Shown one piece after another: positions 1 to 8,657 of a stretch of 36,764 bases of DNA. Position 1 is the stretch's first letter. Every line of letters begins with the position of its first letter. The position numbers and the translations under genes were made by a program. The notes below the pieces were generated by a model. The model saw only the letters and a program-made list of their open reading frames with translations. It searched no databases and had not been told where the DNA came from. Origin of the DNA: Bacteroidota bacterium (GTDB lineage: Bacteria > Bacteroidota > Bacteroidia > Bacteroidales > Paludibacteraceae); contig JAEWUM010000047.1 of the NCBI GenBank assembly GCA_023459355.1, positions 1 through 36,764 of the forward strand. The letters are read 5' to 3'.

Positions 1-13
1 TAAAACATAAGAT

Positions 14-271
14 ATGAAAAGCGGAATCCACCCAGAAAACTATCGCACGGTTGTGTTTAAAGACATGTCGAATGGCGATACCTTTTTTACACGTTCAACA
101 GTGAACAGTAGAGAAACCATTGAAATCGACGGAGTAAGTTATCCTTTGATGAAACTTGAAATCTCCAGCAGTTCACATCCTTTTTATACCGGTAAATCTA
201 AACTGGTAGATACCGCAGGACGTGTTGACAAGTTCATGAACCGTTATGCAAAACGGATGGAAAAGAAATAA
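14..271 (+). CDS. rpmE2: Type B 50S ribosomal protein L31
   Basis: The 85-residue product matches the type B (zinc-independent) L31 family in length and in its conserved opening (MKSGIHPENYRTVVFKDMSN) and the later HPFYTGK segment. It binds the large ribosomal subunit and helps bridge the subunits. The type B form lacks the zinc-binding Cys residues of the type A form; there is no Cys in this protein. The end is basic (KRMEKK), as usual. The gene stands alone and is followed by a strong hairpin terminator. Only 13 bases precede the start in the window, so its promoter cannot be judged. Confidence 0.95.
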   Translation: MKSGIHPENYRTVVFKDMSNGDTFFTRSTVNSRETIEIDGVSYPLMKLEISSSSHPFYTGKSKLVDTAGRVDKFMNRYAKRMEKK

Positions 272-306
272 TCTGTAACAGATAGTACAGAAGATAATTT
301 TTAAGT

Positions 307-355
307 ATAAATGACAAGCCCGTTGAAAATCAATTTCAACGGGCTTGTCATTTAT
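307..355. terminator. Bidirectional intrinsic terminator between rpmE2 and the M6 metalloprotease gene
   Basis: A perfect 17-bp inverted repeat (312-328 and 334-350, arms TGACAAGCCCGTTGAAA and its complement) with a 5-base loop extends by several A-T pairs on both sides. It is flanked by A/T-rich runs on both strands and lies between two convergent genes, so it can end transcripts from either side. Confidence 0.9.
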
Positions 356-373
356 TGTTTATACACTTCAGTG

Positions 374-2179
374 TTAAAGCCTTATTTTGATGGCATCTTT
401 ACCTGCTTTCAGGATATACAAAGCGTTTTTATTCAGACTGCTGATTGATACAATTTGTGAATAAGACTCCACCTGTCGTAAAAGTTGTCCGGTTGCATTA
501 TAAACATAAACCATTTTATTGTCATCCGTATTTTTTCCTTTGTCCAGGATGATATTGCCATCACTATCGCTGAATACATTCATGCTGTTCTCTCTGCTGG
601 TAAACTGAATCAGTCCTTCGCCTCCTCCCATGAAATCAAAGCTGATGATTTTGTTTTCCAGCTTGATATTGGTTAACGGCCGGTTGATGTCTGTTCCGTT
701 TCTGAGTACCGGAGCATATTCAGTGATATTTTTTGATCCCGGAAACGGGTCTCCCGCCAGTGAAAATGTACTGGCAATACCATCAGCCTCGATGATATCA
801 ACTCCCATCGCATTGGCATTGTTGTTCGGACTGTTGTTCTCCCATGCATTTGCATTGTAGTAAATTCGCGTAATCAACATACCACTGTTCGGAAGAAAGG
901 CGTCCCATTCCGTTTTCTGTCTGTTTTCAAGCATAAAAAATTCCACAGGATTCGGATCTTCTCCAATCAGGTTATGATTTCCGGTTGCCGTGATGATAAA
1001 GGCTTGATTACTCGTTTTTAAATCTTCCAGAAAAATATGTTTAGGAAACCTTAGTATCTCCGGTACCAGCCAGCCCAGATAAAAACGATCGTAGGCTGAA
1101 TAAGTCGGTGGAGTTCTACCCTGATTCAGATAGGCACCGTTATCCATGATGTTCCAGTTTGAAAGAGTATGGTGGTTTTCTCCATTCGTGGCATAATAAT
1201 CAACTAATCCATAGACATGCCCGAATTCATGGGCAAAAGTGCCAATCCCTGACATGTTTGCTCCGCTGTTACCCCTGAGTTCAGAAGTACAGGCATACCC
1301 CTTTATCATCTTTCCATTGAATACAAGATCCTCGTACAGTTCCCAACGGTGCGGCCAGATTGATTCATCAGGACCGCCTTCAGCCTCGTTATGTCCGGCA
1401 TAAAAAATGAAAATATTATCGACAACGCCATCATTGTCTGTGTCGTATTCGGCAAAATTTACTCCGTCGGCAGCAGCGGCGGTGCAGGCATCTACCACCA
1501 TCTGTTGTGGTCTCATGTCATCGTCTGTTGTCAGGTCATTGGCACCGTAATAGGCACGGGTATTCGGTAAGGTATATGGACCAACGACTACAAATTCGGG
1601 TGATGATAATTCATTTGATGCGGCAATAAAGTAATCGCGTGCTGAACCGGTTCCTCCGTTTTCGTTATATTTCTCTTTGTTGAGCATGTTTGTAAATGCG
1701 GTATTGGGATTGAGCGTTACAAAAGGAACGTTCAGGAAGTTAACCAGGATGACAATGGATTTTGGTGAACCGGTTCGGGGAAATGTGCCTCTTTTGTCGT
1801 TTCTCCGGATTGCTTTCTGTGCTTTCCTTTTGTTGGTCTCAGTGATGAAAGAAGGGTTAACTTCGGCAGTACTGATGTACCTTCTTTCTGCTTCGGTCCG
1901 TTTATCTGCCGGATTAACACGGATGCCTGTTGTTCTGATTACCTCTTTGGTGTCTTTTTCAGCATACTGATAAAAACCCTCCTTATCTCGACGTATTAGA
2001 TACCCGTCAGTCGTAAGTTCATATTTAAAGAATTCGTCACCTCTCATATAGACAGTAAGTTCACTACCGTCTGGTTGAACGCGGGTAACCGGATGGGGGG
2101 TGGCAGGAACAGAATAGCTATAACCTGAAATCAGCAAAGGAAATATGAATAGTAATAGTCTTGAATTTGTCAGGGTCAT
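374..2179 (-). CDS. Secreted M6-family metalloprotease with a T9SS-type C-terminal sorting domain
   Basis: The 601-residue protein starts with a signal peptide (hydrophobic LLLFIFPLLISGYSYS, cleavage near residue 23). The zinc site HEFGH is at 317-321, followed by VYGLVD, the extended HExxHxxGxxD pattern of the M6 (immune inhibitor A-like) group, and a candidate Met-turn NIMDNG at 343-348. The last roughly 55 residues (VYVYNATGQLL, then NKNALYILKAGKDAIKIRL) look like the C-terminal domain that sends proteins through the Bacteroidota type IX secretion system. I infer a cell-surface or released protease that degrades extracellular protein. The gene is monocistronic, convergent with rpmE2, and separated by 76 bp from the glycosyltransferase gene upstream. 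The family call is firm; the substrate is unknown. Confidence 0.88.
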   Translation of the reverse strand: MTLTNSRLLLFIFPLLISGYSYSVPATPHPVTRVQPDGSELTVYMRGDEFFKYELTTDGYLIRRDKEGFYQYAEKDTKEVIRTTGIRVNPADKRTEAERRYISTAEVNPSFITETNKRKAQKAIRRNDKRGTFPRTGSPKSIVILVNFLNVPFVTLNPNTAFTNMLNKEKYNENGGTGSARDYFIAASNELSSPEFVVVGPYTLPNTRAYYGANDLTTDDDMRPQQMVVDACTAAAADGVNFAEYDTDNDGVVDNIFIFYAGHNEAEGGPDESIWPHRWELYEDLVFNGKMIKGYACTSELRGNSGANMSGIGTFAHEFGHVYGLVDYYATNGENHHTLSNWNIMDNGAYLNQGRTPPTYSAYDRFYLGWLVPEILRFPKHIFLEDLKTSNQAFIITATGNHNLIGEDPNPVEFFMLENRQKTEWDAFLPNSGMLITRIYYNANAWENNSPNNNANAMGVDIIEADGIASTFSLAGDPFPGSKNITEYAPVLRNGTDINRPLTNIKLENKIISFDFMGGGEGLIQFTSRENSMNVFSDSDGNIILDKGKNTDDNKMVYVYNATGQLLRQVESYSQIVSISSLNKNALYILKAGKDAIKIRL

Positions 2180-2255
2180 AAAATGAACATTTGAACTAAA
2201 AAATATATATTAAGGTGCGTTTATAATTGGTTAAACGAATAAATTTCAAAGATGT

Positions 2256-3353
2256 TTATTGTAATGTGTTAATAAGCTGTAATAAATTTTTTTCTTCCTC
2301 TTCCCAGCAGTATAGTTTTTTTACTTTCTCAAAATGGCTTGTGTCCATAGGATTTTCAAGCATGTCAGTAATTATTACAGCTAATTTTTCCGGATTCGTT
2401 TCATCGGTAAGTCTTCCTGTGTTATGTTTCATAACTATAGCGGAAATTTCGGGGAACGGGCTGGACAAAATCGGAACATTAGCATGTAAATAAGAGAATA
2501 CTCTATTTGGAAGTGAATAATAATAACTTAAACCTTTGTCTTCAAGCAAACACAATCCAATATCTCCTGAACTGGTATAATGCTGTAATTCTTCTGCAGG
2601 AACTTTTCCGTGAAAGATAACTTTTGATTCTAACCTTTGATTAATTACCCTTTGTTTTAGTTGGGTAAGCATGTCACCATCTCCAATAATATAAAGTACG
2701 GCATTTTTAATGTATGGCATTGCGTCAATCACCCATTCCAGACCTCTTCCCATATTCACAGCACCCTGATATAATATGATTTTTTTACCGGGTAATACAA
2801 TTTTCTTTGGAGTAATTCCTTGTAAATAGGGAACATTCTTGATTACGTGCATGTTTAGCTTATACTTCTGTCTGTAATAAGTTGCTATTGAATCACAGAC
2901 AGTAATTGCTGTCGTAAGCCGAGGAAAAATCAGGTCTTCAATTTTTGTCCAGCATCTTTTTATACGAGGTCTATCCTGTAACTCAGGAACCTCAGGGAAA
3001 AGTTCATGAGCATCAAATACCAGTTTTTTGTGTTTAATCCTGGCAGCTAAAAAACAGGCAGGTAGGGTGTCGGTGTCGTTTGCATACAATATATCAGCAT
3101 TTCTACCTAATAGATAAAGAAACAAGCGAATATTCAATTCAGCATAAAATAAAAATCCCCTATTAAACATCAGACTGAATCTTTTATTTTTGATATTTGA
3201 ATTCAGCGCTAATGAGTTTCTCAAACTTCGTCCGGTTAACAGCACATCATGTCCATTTCCCGAAAGAGATTTTGCGACCTTTAGTACTCTTTGATCGGTT
3301 GAAAGGTCATTGGAAACAGCAATTATTATCTTTTTGTTATTCGATTCTATCAT
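2256..3353 (-). CDS. Family 4 (GT-B fold) glycosyltransferase
   Basis: With a start at 3353 the protein is 365 residues and opens KKIIIAVSNDLSTDQRVLKVAKSL, a form typical of family 4 glycosyltransferases in Bacteroidota. A longer in-frame start at 3419 exists but would add 22 unconserved residues inside the neighbouring gene. The C-terminal half holds the sugar-nucleotide binding region (KKIILYQGAVNMGRGLEWVIDA, then a DIGLCLLED segment and SLPNRVFSYLHANVPIL). It transfers a sugar from an activated donor to a surface glycan or lipid-linked acceptor; donor and acceptor cannot be read from sequence. It overlaps the end of the upstream deacetylase gene by 17 bp, so the two are probably co-transcribed and act in the same envelope polysaccharide pathway. 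Confidence 0.85.
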   Translation of the reverse strand: MIESNNKKIIIAVSNDLSTDQRVLKVAKSLSGNGHDVLLTGRSLRNSLALNSNIKNKRFSLMFNRGFLFYAELNIRLFLYLLGRNADILYANDTDTLPACFLAARIKHKKLVFDAHELFPEVPELQDRPRIKRCWTKIEDLIFPRLTTAITVCDSIATYYRQKYKLNMHVIKNVPYLQGITPKKIVLPGKKIILYQGAVNMGRGLEWVIDAMPYIKNAVLYIIGDGDMLTQLKQRVINQRLESKVIFHGKVPAEELQHYTSSGDIGLCLLEDKGLSYYYSLPNRVFSYLHANVPILSSPFPEISAIVMKHNTGRLTDETNPEKLAVIITDMLENPMDTSHFEKVKKLYCWEEEEKNLLQLINTLQ

Positions 3354-4662
3354 TGATGCTGAGTGATTTAAGTAAGTCGCGATATAGCTTTCTGTGATAT
3401 AAACCAACTTGTTTCTCAACCGTATTATTATGCCACAAAAGGCTTATTTCGCCATTGAAATTTCTGACTGTATTAATCAGGCTCTCGCAGTATTGAAAAG
3501 CATCGTGTGCGTTCATATACATATATCTTTTTTCGCTGAGGGTTACATCCATGATGGTCAGATGGTGTAAGCGCAGTTTTGTAAGCTGTTTTTTAGCCGG
3601 ATTAATCCACTGCACAGCCTTACATGTTCCGAGTCTGAATCCGGCCACATCTGCATATCCCATGCTGAATTCGTCAGATATTCCACTGCGGATCAGGTAT
3701 TCAAAGTCTTCAGGTTCTCTGTTGTTCAGATAATGGTTGCGGTTATAGCTGATTTCTTTTTTGGTGAACTTTTCCAATGTTCTTTTTTCATCGGCAACAA
3801 GTTCGGGATTACATCCGGCTTCATAACTGATGTGTAACCCGATAGATACTTTCTTTCTTCTGATGTATCTGATGAGTGTTTGATAATCAGGGTGAGCGAG
3901 ATTTACAATTGGTTTGTCTTCTTTTCTTTTGCCGCTGTATGACCGGATAAATGCGATGATTTCACACCGGTCATCTCCCATTTTCTGCCGGAGTTCCTGA
4001 TTCAGTTTGAAAAGATAAGGAAAAGTGTACCAGGGGTCAAAAATCAATCCGCCAAAGAAACTTTTAATGGCTTGTTTGGCTTCCTTAGGTCGCTTGATGC
4101 CTCTCAGAACACCTCCCATCATGCCTCTGAAATTGCGGTAATGGGCAATCTGGTCGACATCGTGTGTTAAATAAACTTTTCTGATCTCTTGGGGTGGTTC
4201 ACTTACCTTGAGACCTGCTTCCCTTAGTTTGTTCCTTAATATTAGTCCCCATTCCTCAATGATGGGACGATCGATAAATCCTGCCTTATATGGCAGGGAT
4301 TCTTTCCCGGGAAAGCGGTTGTGTGGGTCACGAACCTGGCGACGAACCATCTCTTCGTACCTCGAAATAAGGTAATAGGTTCCCGCGATGATATCCGCGT
4401 GTAAAACAAGTGCGTCGCCTATCGTTTCAGTCGTCTCATCACCGAAAAGAATGGGCACTTCTTCCCATAACTTCAGGGGTAATGTCGGGATAGAGACTTC
4501 AGTCCCATACACGTTATCATCAAAAAAACCGGATGGCCGGATGACTACTTTGTATTTTGTAATTTCCTGTTCATCCGATGTATAGCCGATTTTCTTCAGG
4601 ATACTTTCCTGAATGTGATCTCCCGCTAAAAAACGAATGATATATTGTATAATTTCATGCAT
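3337..4662 (-). CDS. Polysaccharide deacetylase (NodB-like) family protein
   Basis: This 441-residue protein has the carbohydrate esterase 4 signature in the form common in Bacteroidota: VYLTHDVDQ near residue 170 (the LTHDVD metal/catalytic block) and SIGLHISYEAG near 275 (HxSxE-type metal ligand block). About 160 residues precede the catalytic domain and resemble the N-terminal extension of Bacteroidota polysaccharide deacetylases. No signal peptide is evident, which points to a cytoplasmic or peripheral role in glycan assembly instead of secreted chitin or peptidoglycan turnover. It overlaps the downstream glycosyltransferase gene by 17 bp. The exact substrate is unknown. Confidence 0.85.
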   Translation of the reverse strand: MHEIIQYIIRFLAGDHIQESILKKIGYTSDEQEITKYKVVIRPSGFFDDNVYGTEVSIPTLPLKLWEEVPILFGDETTETIGDALVLHADIIAGTYYLISRYEEMVRRQVRDPHNRFPGKESLPYKAGFIDRPIIEEWGLILRNKLREAGLKVSEPPQEIRKVYLTHDVDQIAHYRNFRGMMGGVLRGIKRPKEAKQAIKSFFGGLIFDPWYTFPYLFKLNQELRQKMGDDRCEIIAFIRSYSGKRKEDKPIVNLAHPDYQTLIRYIRRKKVSIGLHISYEAGCNPELVADEKRTLEKFTKKEISYNRNHYLNNREPEDFEYLIRSGISDEFSMGYADVAGFRLGTCKAVQWINPAKKQLTKLRLHHLTIMDVTLSEKRYMYMNAHDAFQYCESLINTVRNFNGEISLLWHNNTVEKQVGLYHRKLYRDLLKSLSINDRIE

Positions 4663-4703
4663 AAAACTTTTTTTCTTAAATCGTAAATAGGGTCGCCGGT
4701 CAC

Positions 4704-4729
4704 GTCATTGCGAGCGTAGCGAAGCAACC
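4704..4729. repeat. Dispersed GTCATTGCGAGCG-type intergenic repeat
   Basis: The stretch from GTCATTGCGAGCG through TAGCGAAGCAACC has the same theme as sequences at 23163-23190 and 36461-36486 (GTCATT, then an AAGCGAAGCGAG-like core, then AATCT). All three lie outside genes. Motifs of this kind recur in many bacterial genomes; here it lies between uvrA and the deacetylase gene. Confidence 0.6.
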
Positions 4730-4747
4730 ATTTCAAACCAGCATTTG

Positions 4748-4811
4748 GCTATTTCGCTATTCGCTAATAGACGCACGGCAGTGCGTCTCTACTCACAGCT
4801 ATTCGCTCTTC
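4748..4811. repeat. Heptamer repeat cluster with hairpin, forming the 3' end of uvrA
   Basis: Copies of the heptamer GCTATTC (reverse complement GAATAGC) at 4756-4762 and 4798-4804, with variants beside them, flank a perfect 8-bp hairpin (AGACGCAC at 4769-4776, GTGCGTCT at 4781-4788, loop GGCA). The same heptamer forms a ten-unit array at 11097-11166. The cluster overlaps the last codons and stop of uvrA. Confidence 0.75.
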
Positions 4812-7655
4812 ACTCAACTCTTTCTTTAAAAACCGGCCAGTTTCGCTTTCCGGGTTCGCAATAATTTCCTGCGGCGTGCCGGTGCAAATCACACGACCGC
4901 CTGCCCGCCCGCCTTCGGGACCGATATCGATAATGTGGTCGCAGGCCTTGATGACATCCATATTGTGTTCAATGATGATAACGGTATTGCCCCTGTCTGT
5001 TAAACGGTTTAATACACCCAATAGTACGCGGATGTCCTCAAAATGCAATCCAGTCGTGGGCTCGTCGAGTATATAGAGGGTTTTTCCTGTATCTCTTTTG
5101 GATAATTCTGTTGCCAGTTTTACACGCTGACTTTCACCCCCCGATAGGGTGGTGCTCGATTGTCCCAGCCTGATGTAGCCCAATCCCACGTCTTGAATCG
5201 TTTTGATTTTATTGAGGATAATGGGTTGATTCTCGAAGAATTCAACGGCCTGGTTGATAGTCATGTCAAGCACATCGGCGATGGACTTTCCCTTGAACCG
5301 GACTTCTAATGTTTCTTTGTTGTATCTTTTACCGCCACAACTTTCACAGGGAACGTACACATCGGGTAAAAAGTTCATCTCTATGGTTTTATAGCCGTTC
5401 CCGCTGCACACTTCACACCGGCCACCGGCCGTGTTGAAGGAAAATCGCCCGGGTTTGTAAGCTCTGATTTTGGCCTCGGGTAATGATACAAACAGGTTGC
5501 GGATGTCGGAAAATACGCCGGTATAAGTAGCGGGGTTGGAGCGGGGCGTGCGACCGATAGGCGACTGATCCACTACAACTACCTTATCGACCTGTTCTAT
5601 GCCTTCTACTGATTCATAAGGCAGCGGATCTTTTAAGGAAGAATAGAAATGCTGGCTCAGAATGGGTTGCAGGGTCTCATTTATCAGGGTTGATTTGCCA
5701 CTCCCAGATACACCGGTAACACATATCATCTTACCCAAAGGGAAACTTACATCAATATTTTTCAGGTTGTTTCCTTTGGCTCCTTTGATGGTCAGGTAAT
5801 TTCCGCTGCCGGGTCTTAATGTTGCCGGAATTTCTATTTTCTCCTTCCCGTTCAGAAAAGCGGCGGTCATGGTATCCGATAAAAGCATTTGTTCGGGCGT
5901 ACCGGCAAATACGACTTTTCCTCCGTGCCGGCCGGCTCTTGGTCCCAAATCGATTACGTAGTCTGCTGCCAGCATCATTTCCTTGTCATGCTCCACCACG
6001 ATGACTGAGTTGCCCGTATCGCGTAGTTGTTTGAGCGAACGTATCAACCTTTCATTATCACGCTGGTGTAAGCCTATACTGGGCTCATCGAGTATATAAA
6101 GCACGTTAACCAACTGCGTGCCGATTTGGGTGGCTAAGCGGATGCGCTGACTTTCACCTCCCGACAGTGAATGGGAACTCCGGTTCAACGATAAATAACT
6201 CAGCCCGACATCTAATAAAAACTGAAGTCGTGTCCGGATTTCTTTGAGAATCTCCACCGCGATGGCTTTTTGTTTTTCCGAAAGATATTGTTCCACCTGA
6301 CTCAGCCAATTGAAAAGCTCGTCGATGTCCATCTTAGCCAGTTCTGAGATATTCTTATCGTGTATCCTGAAATGCAGAAATTCTTTTTTCAGTTTGGCGC
6401 CGTGGCATTCGGGACAAACAATTTCTTTTGAGAACTGATTGGCCCATTTTTGTTCAGTTGCTGATGCTGAATTCTCCTGCTGCATTTCAATGTACTTCAG
6501 GATTCCGTCGTAACTCAAAAAATAATTGGAATTGCCGAGCGAATGGTTCTTGATGTTCAGTCTCTCCTCTGTGCCGTTCATGATTTCCTCAATGGCTTCT
6601 TCCGGGATGTCGGCAACCGGCATTTTAATCTGACAATCGTATTTCTCCAGGATGGCTTCTATCTGCCAGAAAATCATCGTATTTTTATGTTTCCCCAGTG
6701 GTACAATTGCACCATTATATATGCTGATGGATTTATCGGGAATGATTTTGTCCATGTCAATCTCGTTTACGATGCCGATTCCCTTGCAACGCGGACAAGC
6801 GCCGTGTGGCGAATTGAAGGAGAAGTTGTGCGGAGCAGGTTCTTCATACGAAATTCCCGTAGTCGGGCACATCAACATTTTACTGAAATATCGGACAGTA
6901 TCAGTTTCGCCATCGAGCAACATCACGATGCCGTTGCCTTGTTGCATGGCTTTTTCCAGCGATTGCTTCAACCGTTGTCGATCTTTTCCTGAGATGATTA
7001 ACCGGTCAATGATCAGTTCAATGTCGTGTATCTTGTAACGGTCAACTTTTAAACCATGCGTAATTTCCCGCATTTCGCCATCGATGCGCACATGCATATA
7101 GCCTTTTTTGCGGGTGGTTTCGAACAATTCCTTGTAATGCCCCTTACGTCCTTTTACCAATGGCGCCAGCAAAAAGGTTTTCTTACCTTCGTAGTCTTTC
7201 AGAATGAGGTCGACAATCTGTTCTTCAGAATATTTCACCATTTTCTCGCCGGTAGCATACGAATAGGCCTCACCTGCACGGGCAAATAGCAAACGCAGAA
7301 AATCGTAAATCTCGGTGGTTGTCCCCACGGTCGAACGGGGGTTCTTATTGGTGGTCTTTTGTTCGATGGAAATTACCGGACTCAATCCGGTAATTTTATC
7401 TACATCGGGGCGTTCCAGATTGCCCAAAAAACTACGGGCATAGGCCGAGAAAGTTTCTATATAACGACGCTGACCTTCGGCGAAAATTGTGTCGAAAGCA
7501 AGAGAGGATTTACCACTTCCGCTGAGCCCGGTAATGACGGTCAGCGCGTTTCTGGGAATGGTAACGTCGATGTTTTTTAAGTTATGTACGCGGGCGCCTG
7601 TGACTTCAATTTCACCTGACGCTTCAATGCGTTCTGTTTCAATATCCTGTTTCAA
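4764..7655 (-). CDS. uvrA: Excinuclease ABC subunit A
   Basis: The 963-residue protein is the damage-recognition ATPase of nucleotide excision repair, acting with UvrB and UvrC in the cytoplasm. It has both ABC modules: Walker A motifs GLSGSGKSSLAFDT (near 43) and GVSGSGKSTLINET (near 650), and signatures LSGGESQRIRLATQIG and LSGGESQRVKLATELS. Zinc-binding pairs CPRCKGIG, CPECHGAKL, CEVCSGNGY and CESCGGKRY are intact. The conserved fold ends around TGRFLKKEL; the last 16 residues (SEERIAVSRDALPCVY) are encoded by an intergenic-type repeat with a hairpin, which also supplies the stop codon. This tail is unlikely to be an ancestral part of UvrA. The gene is transcribed alone; the 516 bp upstream hold the divergent repeat/transposase region. 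Confidence 0.97.
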   Translation of the reverse strand: MKQDIETERIEASGEIEVTGARVHNLKNIDVTIPRNALTVITGLSGSGKSSLAFDTIFAEGQRRYIETFSAYARSFLGNLERPDVDKITGLSPVISIEQKTTNKNPRSTVGTTTEIYDFLRLLFARAGEAYSYATGEKMVKYSEEQIVDLILKDYEGKKTFLLAPLVKGRKGHYKELFETTRKKGYMHVRIDGEMREITHGLKVDRYKIHDIELIIDRLIISGKDRQRLKQSLEKAMQQGNGIVMLLDGETDTVRYFSKMLMCPTTGISYEEPAPHNFSFNSPHGACPRCKGIGIVNEIDMDKIIPDKSISIYNGAIVPLGKHKNTMIFWQIEAILEKYDCQIKMPVADIPEEAIEEIMNGTEERLNIKNHSLGNSNYFLSYDGILKYIEMQQENSASATEQKWANQFSKEIVCPECHGAKLKKEFLHFRIHDKNISELAKMDIDELFNWLSQVEQYLSEKQKAIAVEILKEIRTRLQFLLDVGLSYLSLNRSSHSLSGGESQRIRLATQIGTQLVNVLYILDEPSIGLHQRDNERLIRSLKQLRDTGNSVIVVEHDKEMMLAADYVIDLGPRAGRHGGKVVFAGTPEQMLLSDTMTAAFLNGKEKIEIPATLRPGSGNYLTIKGAKGNNLKNIDVSFPLGKMICVTGVSGSGKSTLINETLQPILSQHFYSSLKDPLPYESVEGIEQVDKVVVVDQSPIGRTPRSNPATYTGVFSDIRNLFVSLPEAKIRAYKPGRFSFNTAGGRCEVCSGNGYKTIEMNFLPDVYVPCESCGGKRYNKETLEVRFKGKSIADVLDMTINQAVEFFENQPIILNKIKTIQDVGLGYIRLGQSSTTLSGGESQRVKLATELSKRDTGKTLYILDEPTTGLHFEDIRVLLGVLNRLTDRGNTVIIIEHNMDVIKACDHIIDIGPEGGRAGGRVICTGTPQEIIANPESETGRFLKKELSEERIAVSRDALPCVY

Positions 7656-7687
7656 AGTGATGCCGGTAATGTAAAATTGTGAACCCG

Positions 7688-7695
7688 CAAAGTTA
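7688..7695 (-). promoter_or_regulatory. Possible uvrA promoter -7 element
   Basis: On the minus strand TAACTTTG matches the Bacteroidota -7 consensus TAnnTTTG and lies 32 bp upstream of the uvrA start. No good TTTG is seen at the expected -33 spacing, so this is a partial match. Confidence 0.35.
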
Positions 7696-7744
7696 GTATT
7701 TTTTTTTAAAACGGGAGAAGGTTATGATACATAATAATGTTGTT

Positions 7745-7775
7745 TTGAGGTGCTGATAATAATTGTTATTTTTGC
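7745..7775 (+). promoter_or_regulatory. Promoter reading into the repeat array and transposase
   Basis: TTTG at 7745-7748 and TATTTTTG at 7768-7775 are separated by 19 bp, a close fit to the Bacteroidota -33/-7 pair. The predicted start of transcription (about 7782) falls at the first base of the first 79-bp repeat, so the array would be the 5' leader of the transposase message. Confidence 0.6.
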
Positions 7776-7779
7776 ACTC

Positions 7780-8158
7780 CACTCACACCGCAGGTGTGAA
7801 ATTATTCATAACCGTATGCAAGCGTAGCGCAGCTTACGGACTAAAGAGAAAAAAAGTTCGACTCACACCGCAGGTGTGAAATTATTCATAACCGTATGCA
7901 AGCGCAGCGCAGCTTACGGACTAAAGAGAAAAAAAATCGACTCACACCATAGGTGTGAAATTATTCATAACCGTATGCAAGCGCAGCGCAGCTTACGGGC
8001 TAAAGAGAAAAAAAGTTCGACTCACACCGCAGGTGTGAAATTATTCATAACCGTATGCAAGCGCAGCGCAGCTTCGGGCTAAAGAGAAAAAAAGTTCCAC
8101 TCACACCGCAGGTGTGAAATTATTCATAACCGTATGCAAGCGCAGCGCAGCTTACGGA
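7780..8158 (+). repeat. Five tandem 79-bp REP-like units
   Basis: Units begin at 7782, 7861, 7940, 8020 and 8099 (spacing 79, 79, 80, 79). Each holds hairpin TCACACC-GCA-GGTGTGA, a linker ATTATTCATAA, a second imperfect hairpin from CCGTATGCAAGCG to CAGCTTACGG, and an A-rich tail CTAAAGAGAAAAAAA. The third unit has a change in the first hairpin loop region (CCATAGG); the fourth lacks one base in the second (CTTCGGG). The last unit ends 14 bp before the transposase start. Confidence 0.93.
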
Positions 8159-8171
8159 AAACCCATAAACT

Positions 8172-8618
8172 ATGAGCTATATTCAACTACTCTACCACGC
8201 AGTCATTCGCACCAAAGCAAGCCAACCAACCCTGTCGCTTGTCCATTCTGATGAATTATACAGATACATCTGGGGTATAATAAAAAACAAAAACAGTAAA
8301 CTTTATCGGGTAAATGGAATGAATGATCATGTCCATTTACTTTTCTCACTTCATCCGACAATCGCAATATCTGATTTTATGCGCGAATTAAAGGTTGAAA
8401 CCAGCAAAATGTTAAAGCAAACTCCCGGTTTTGAGAATTTTACTTCATGGAGTGAGGGTTATGCTGTCATATCTTGTAATGTAAAAGAAAAGGAAGTAGT
8501 ATATAATTATATTAAAAATCAAAGAGAGCATCACAAAAAGATTAGTTTCAAAGAAGAGTACATTGTTTTTCTCAGGGAAATGGGATTGGAGTTAGATGAA
8601 CGTGACTGGCAAAGATAA
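8172..8618 (+). CDS. IS200-like / REP-associated tyrosine transposase (Y1_Tnp family)
   Basis: The 148-residue product is a single-domain HUH enzyme. The metal-binding HVH is at 53-55 (GMNDHVHLL), and the likely nucleophile is Tyr113 in YIKNQ, followed by HH at 120-121, as in IS200/IS605 TnpA and RAYT proteins. Such enzymes cut and join single-stranded DNA at hairpin ends. The gene is flanked by the REP-like units described separately, the usual company of RAYTs. No TnpB-like partner gene is present. The ORF is intact with all motifs, so it may be active. The start is set by the ATG at 8172, 14 bp after the last repeat unit. Confidence 0.9.
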   Translation: MSYIQLLYHAVIRTKASQPTLSLVHSDELYRYIWGIIKNKNSKLYRVNGMNDHVHLLFSLHPTIAISDFMRELKVETSKMLKQTPGFENFTSWSEGYAVISCNVKEKEVVYNYIKNQREHHKKISFKEEYIVFLREMGLELDERDWQR

Positions 8619-8622
8619 TTTC

Positions 8623-8635
8623 GCCCCTGCGGGGC
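8623..8635. repeat. Short GC hairpin just after the transposase stop
   Basis: GCCCC-TGC-GGGGC forms a 5-bp GC stem five bases after the stop codon, followed by TATATT. It could be a weak terminator or a foldback recognised by the transposase; the sequence does not separate these. Confidence 0.5.
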
Positions 8636-8657
8636 TATATTAATATGAAGAGTTGTG

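Noticed and set aside
3354..3419. Longer start for the glycosyltransferase (ATG at 3419)
   Set aside because: It would add 22 residues with no family likeness and enlarge the overlap with the deacetylase gene; the internal Met fits the family start.
6543..7038. Plus-strand ORFs opposite uvrA
   Set aside because: Antisense shadows of a conserved gene with no start context or family likeness.
7876..8082. A 68-codon ORF across the REP-like units
   Set aside because: Its translation simply repeats the 79-bp unit in shifting frames; the DNA structure, not a protein, is conserved.
7780..8158. CRISPR array
   Set aside because: The whole 79-bp unit is repeated, including the parts that would be spacers, and it is tied to a RAYT gene.
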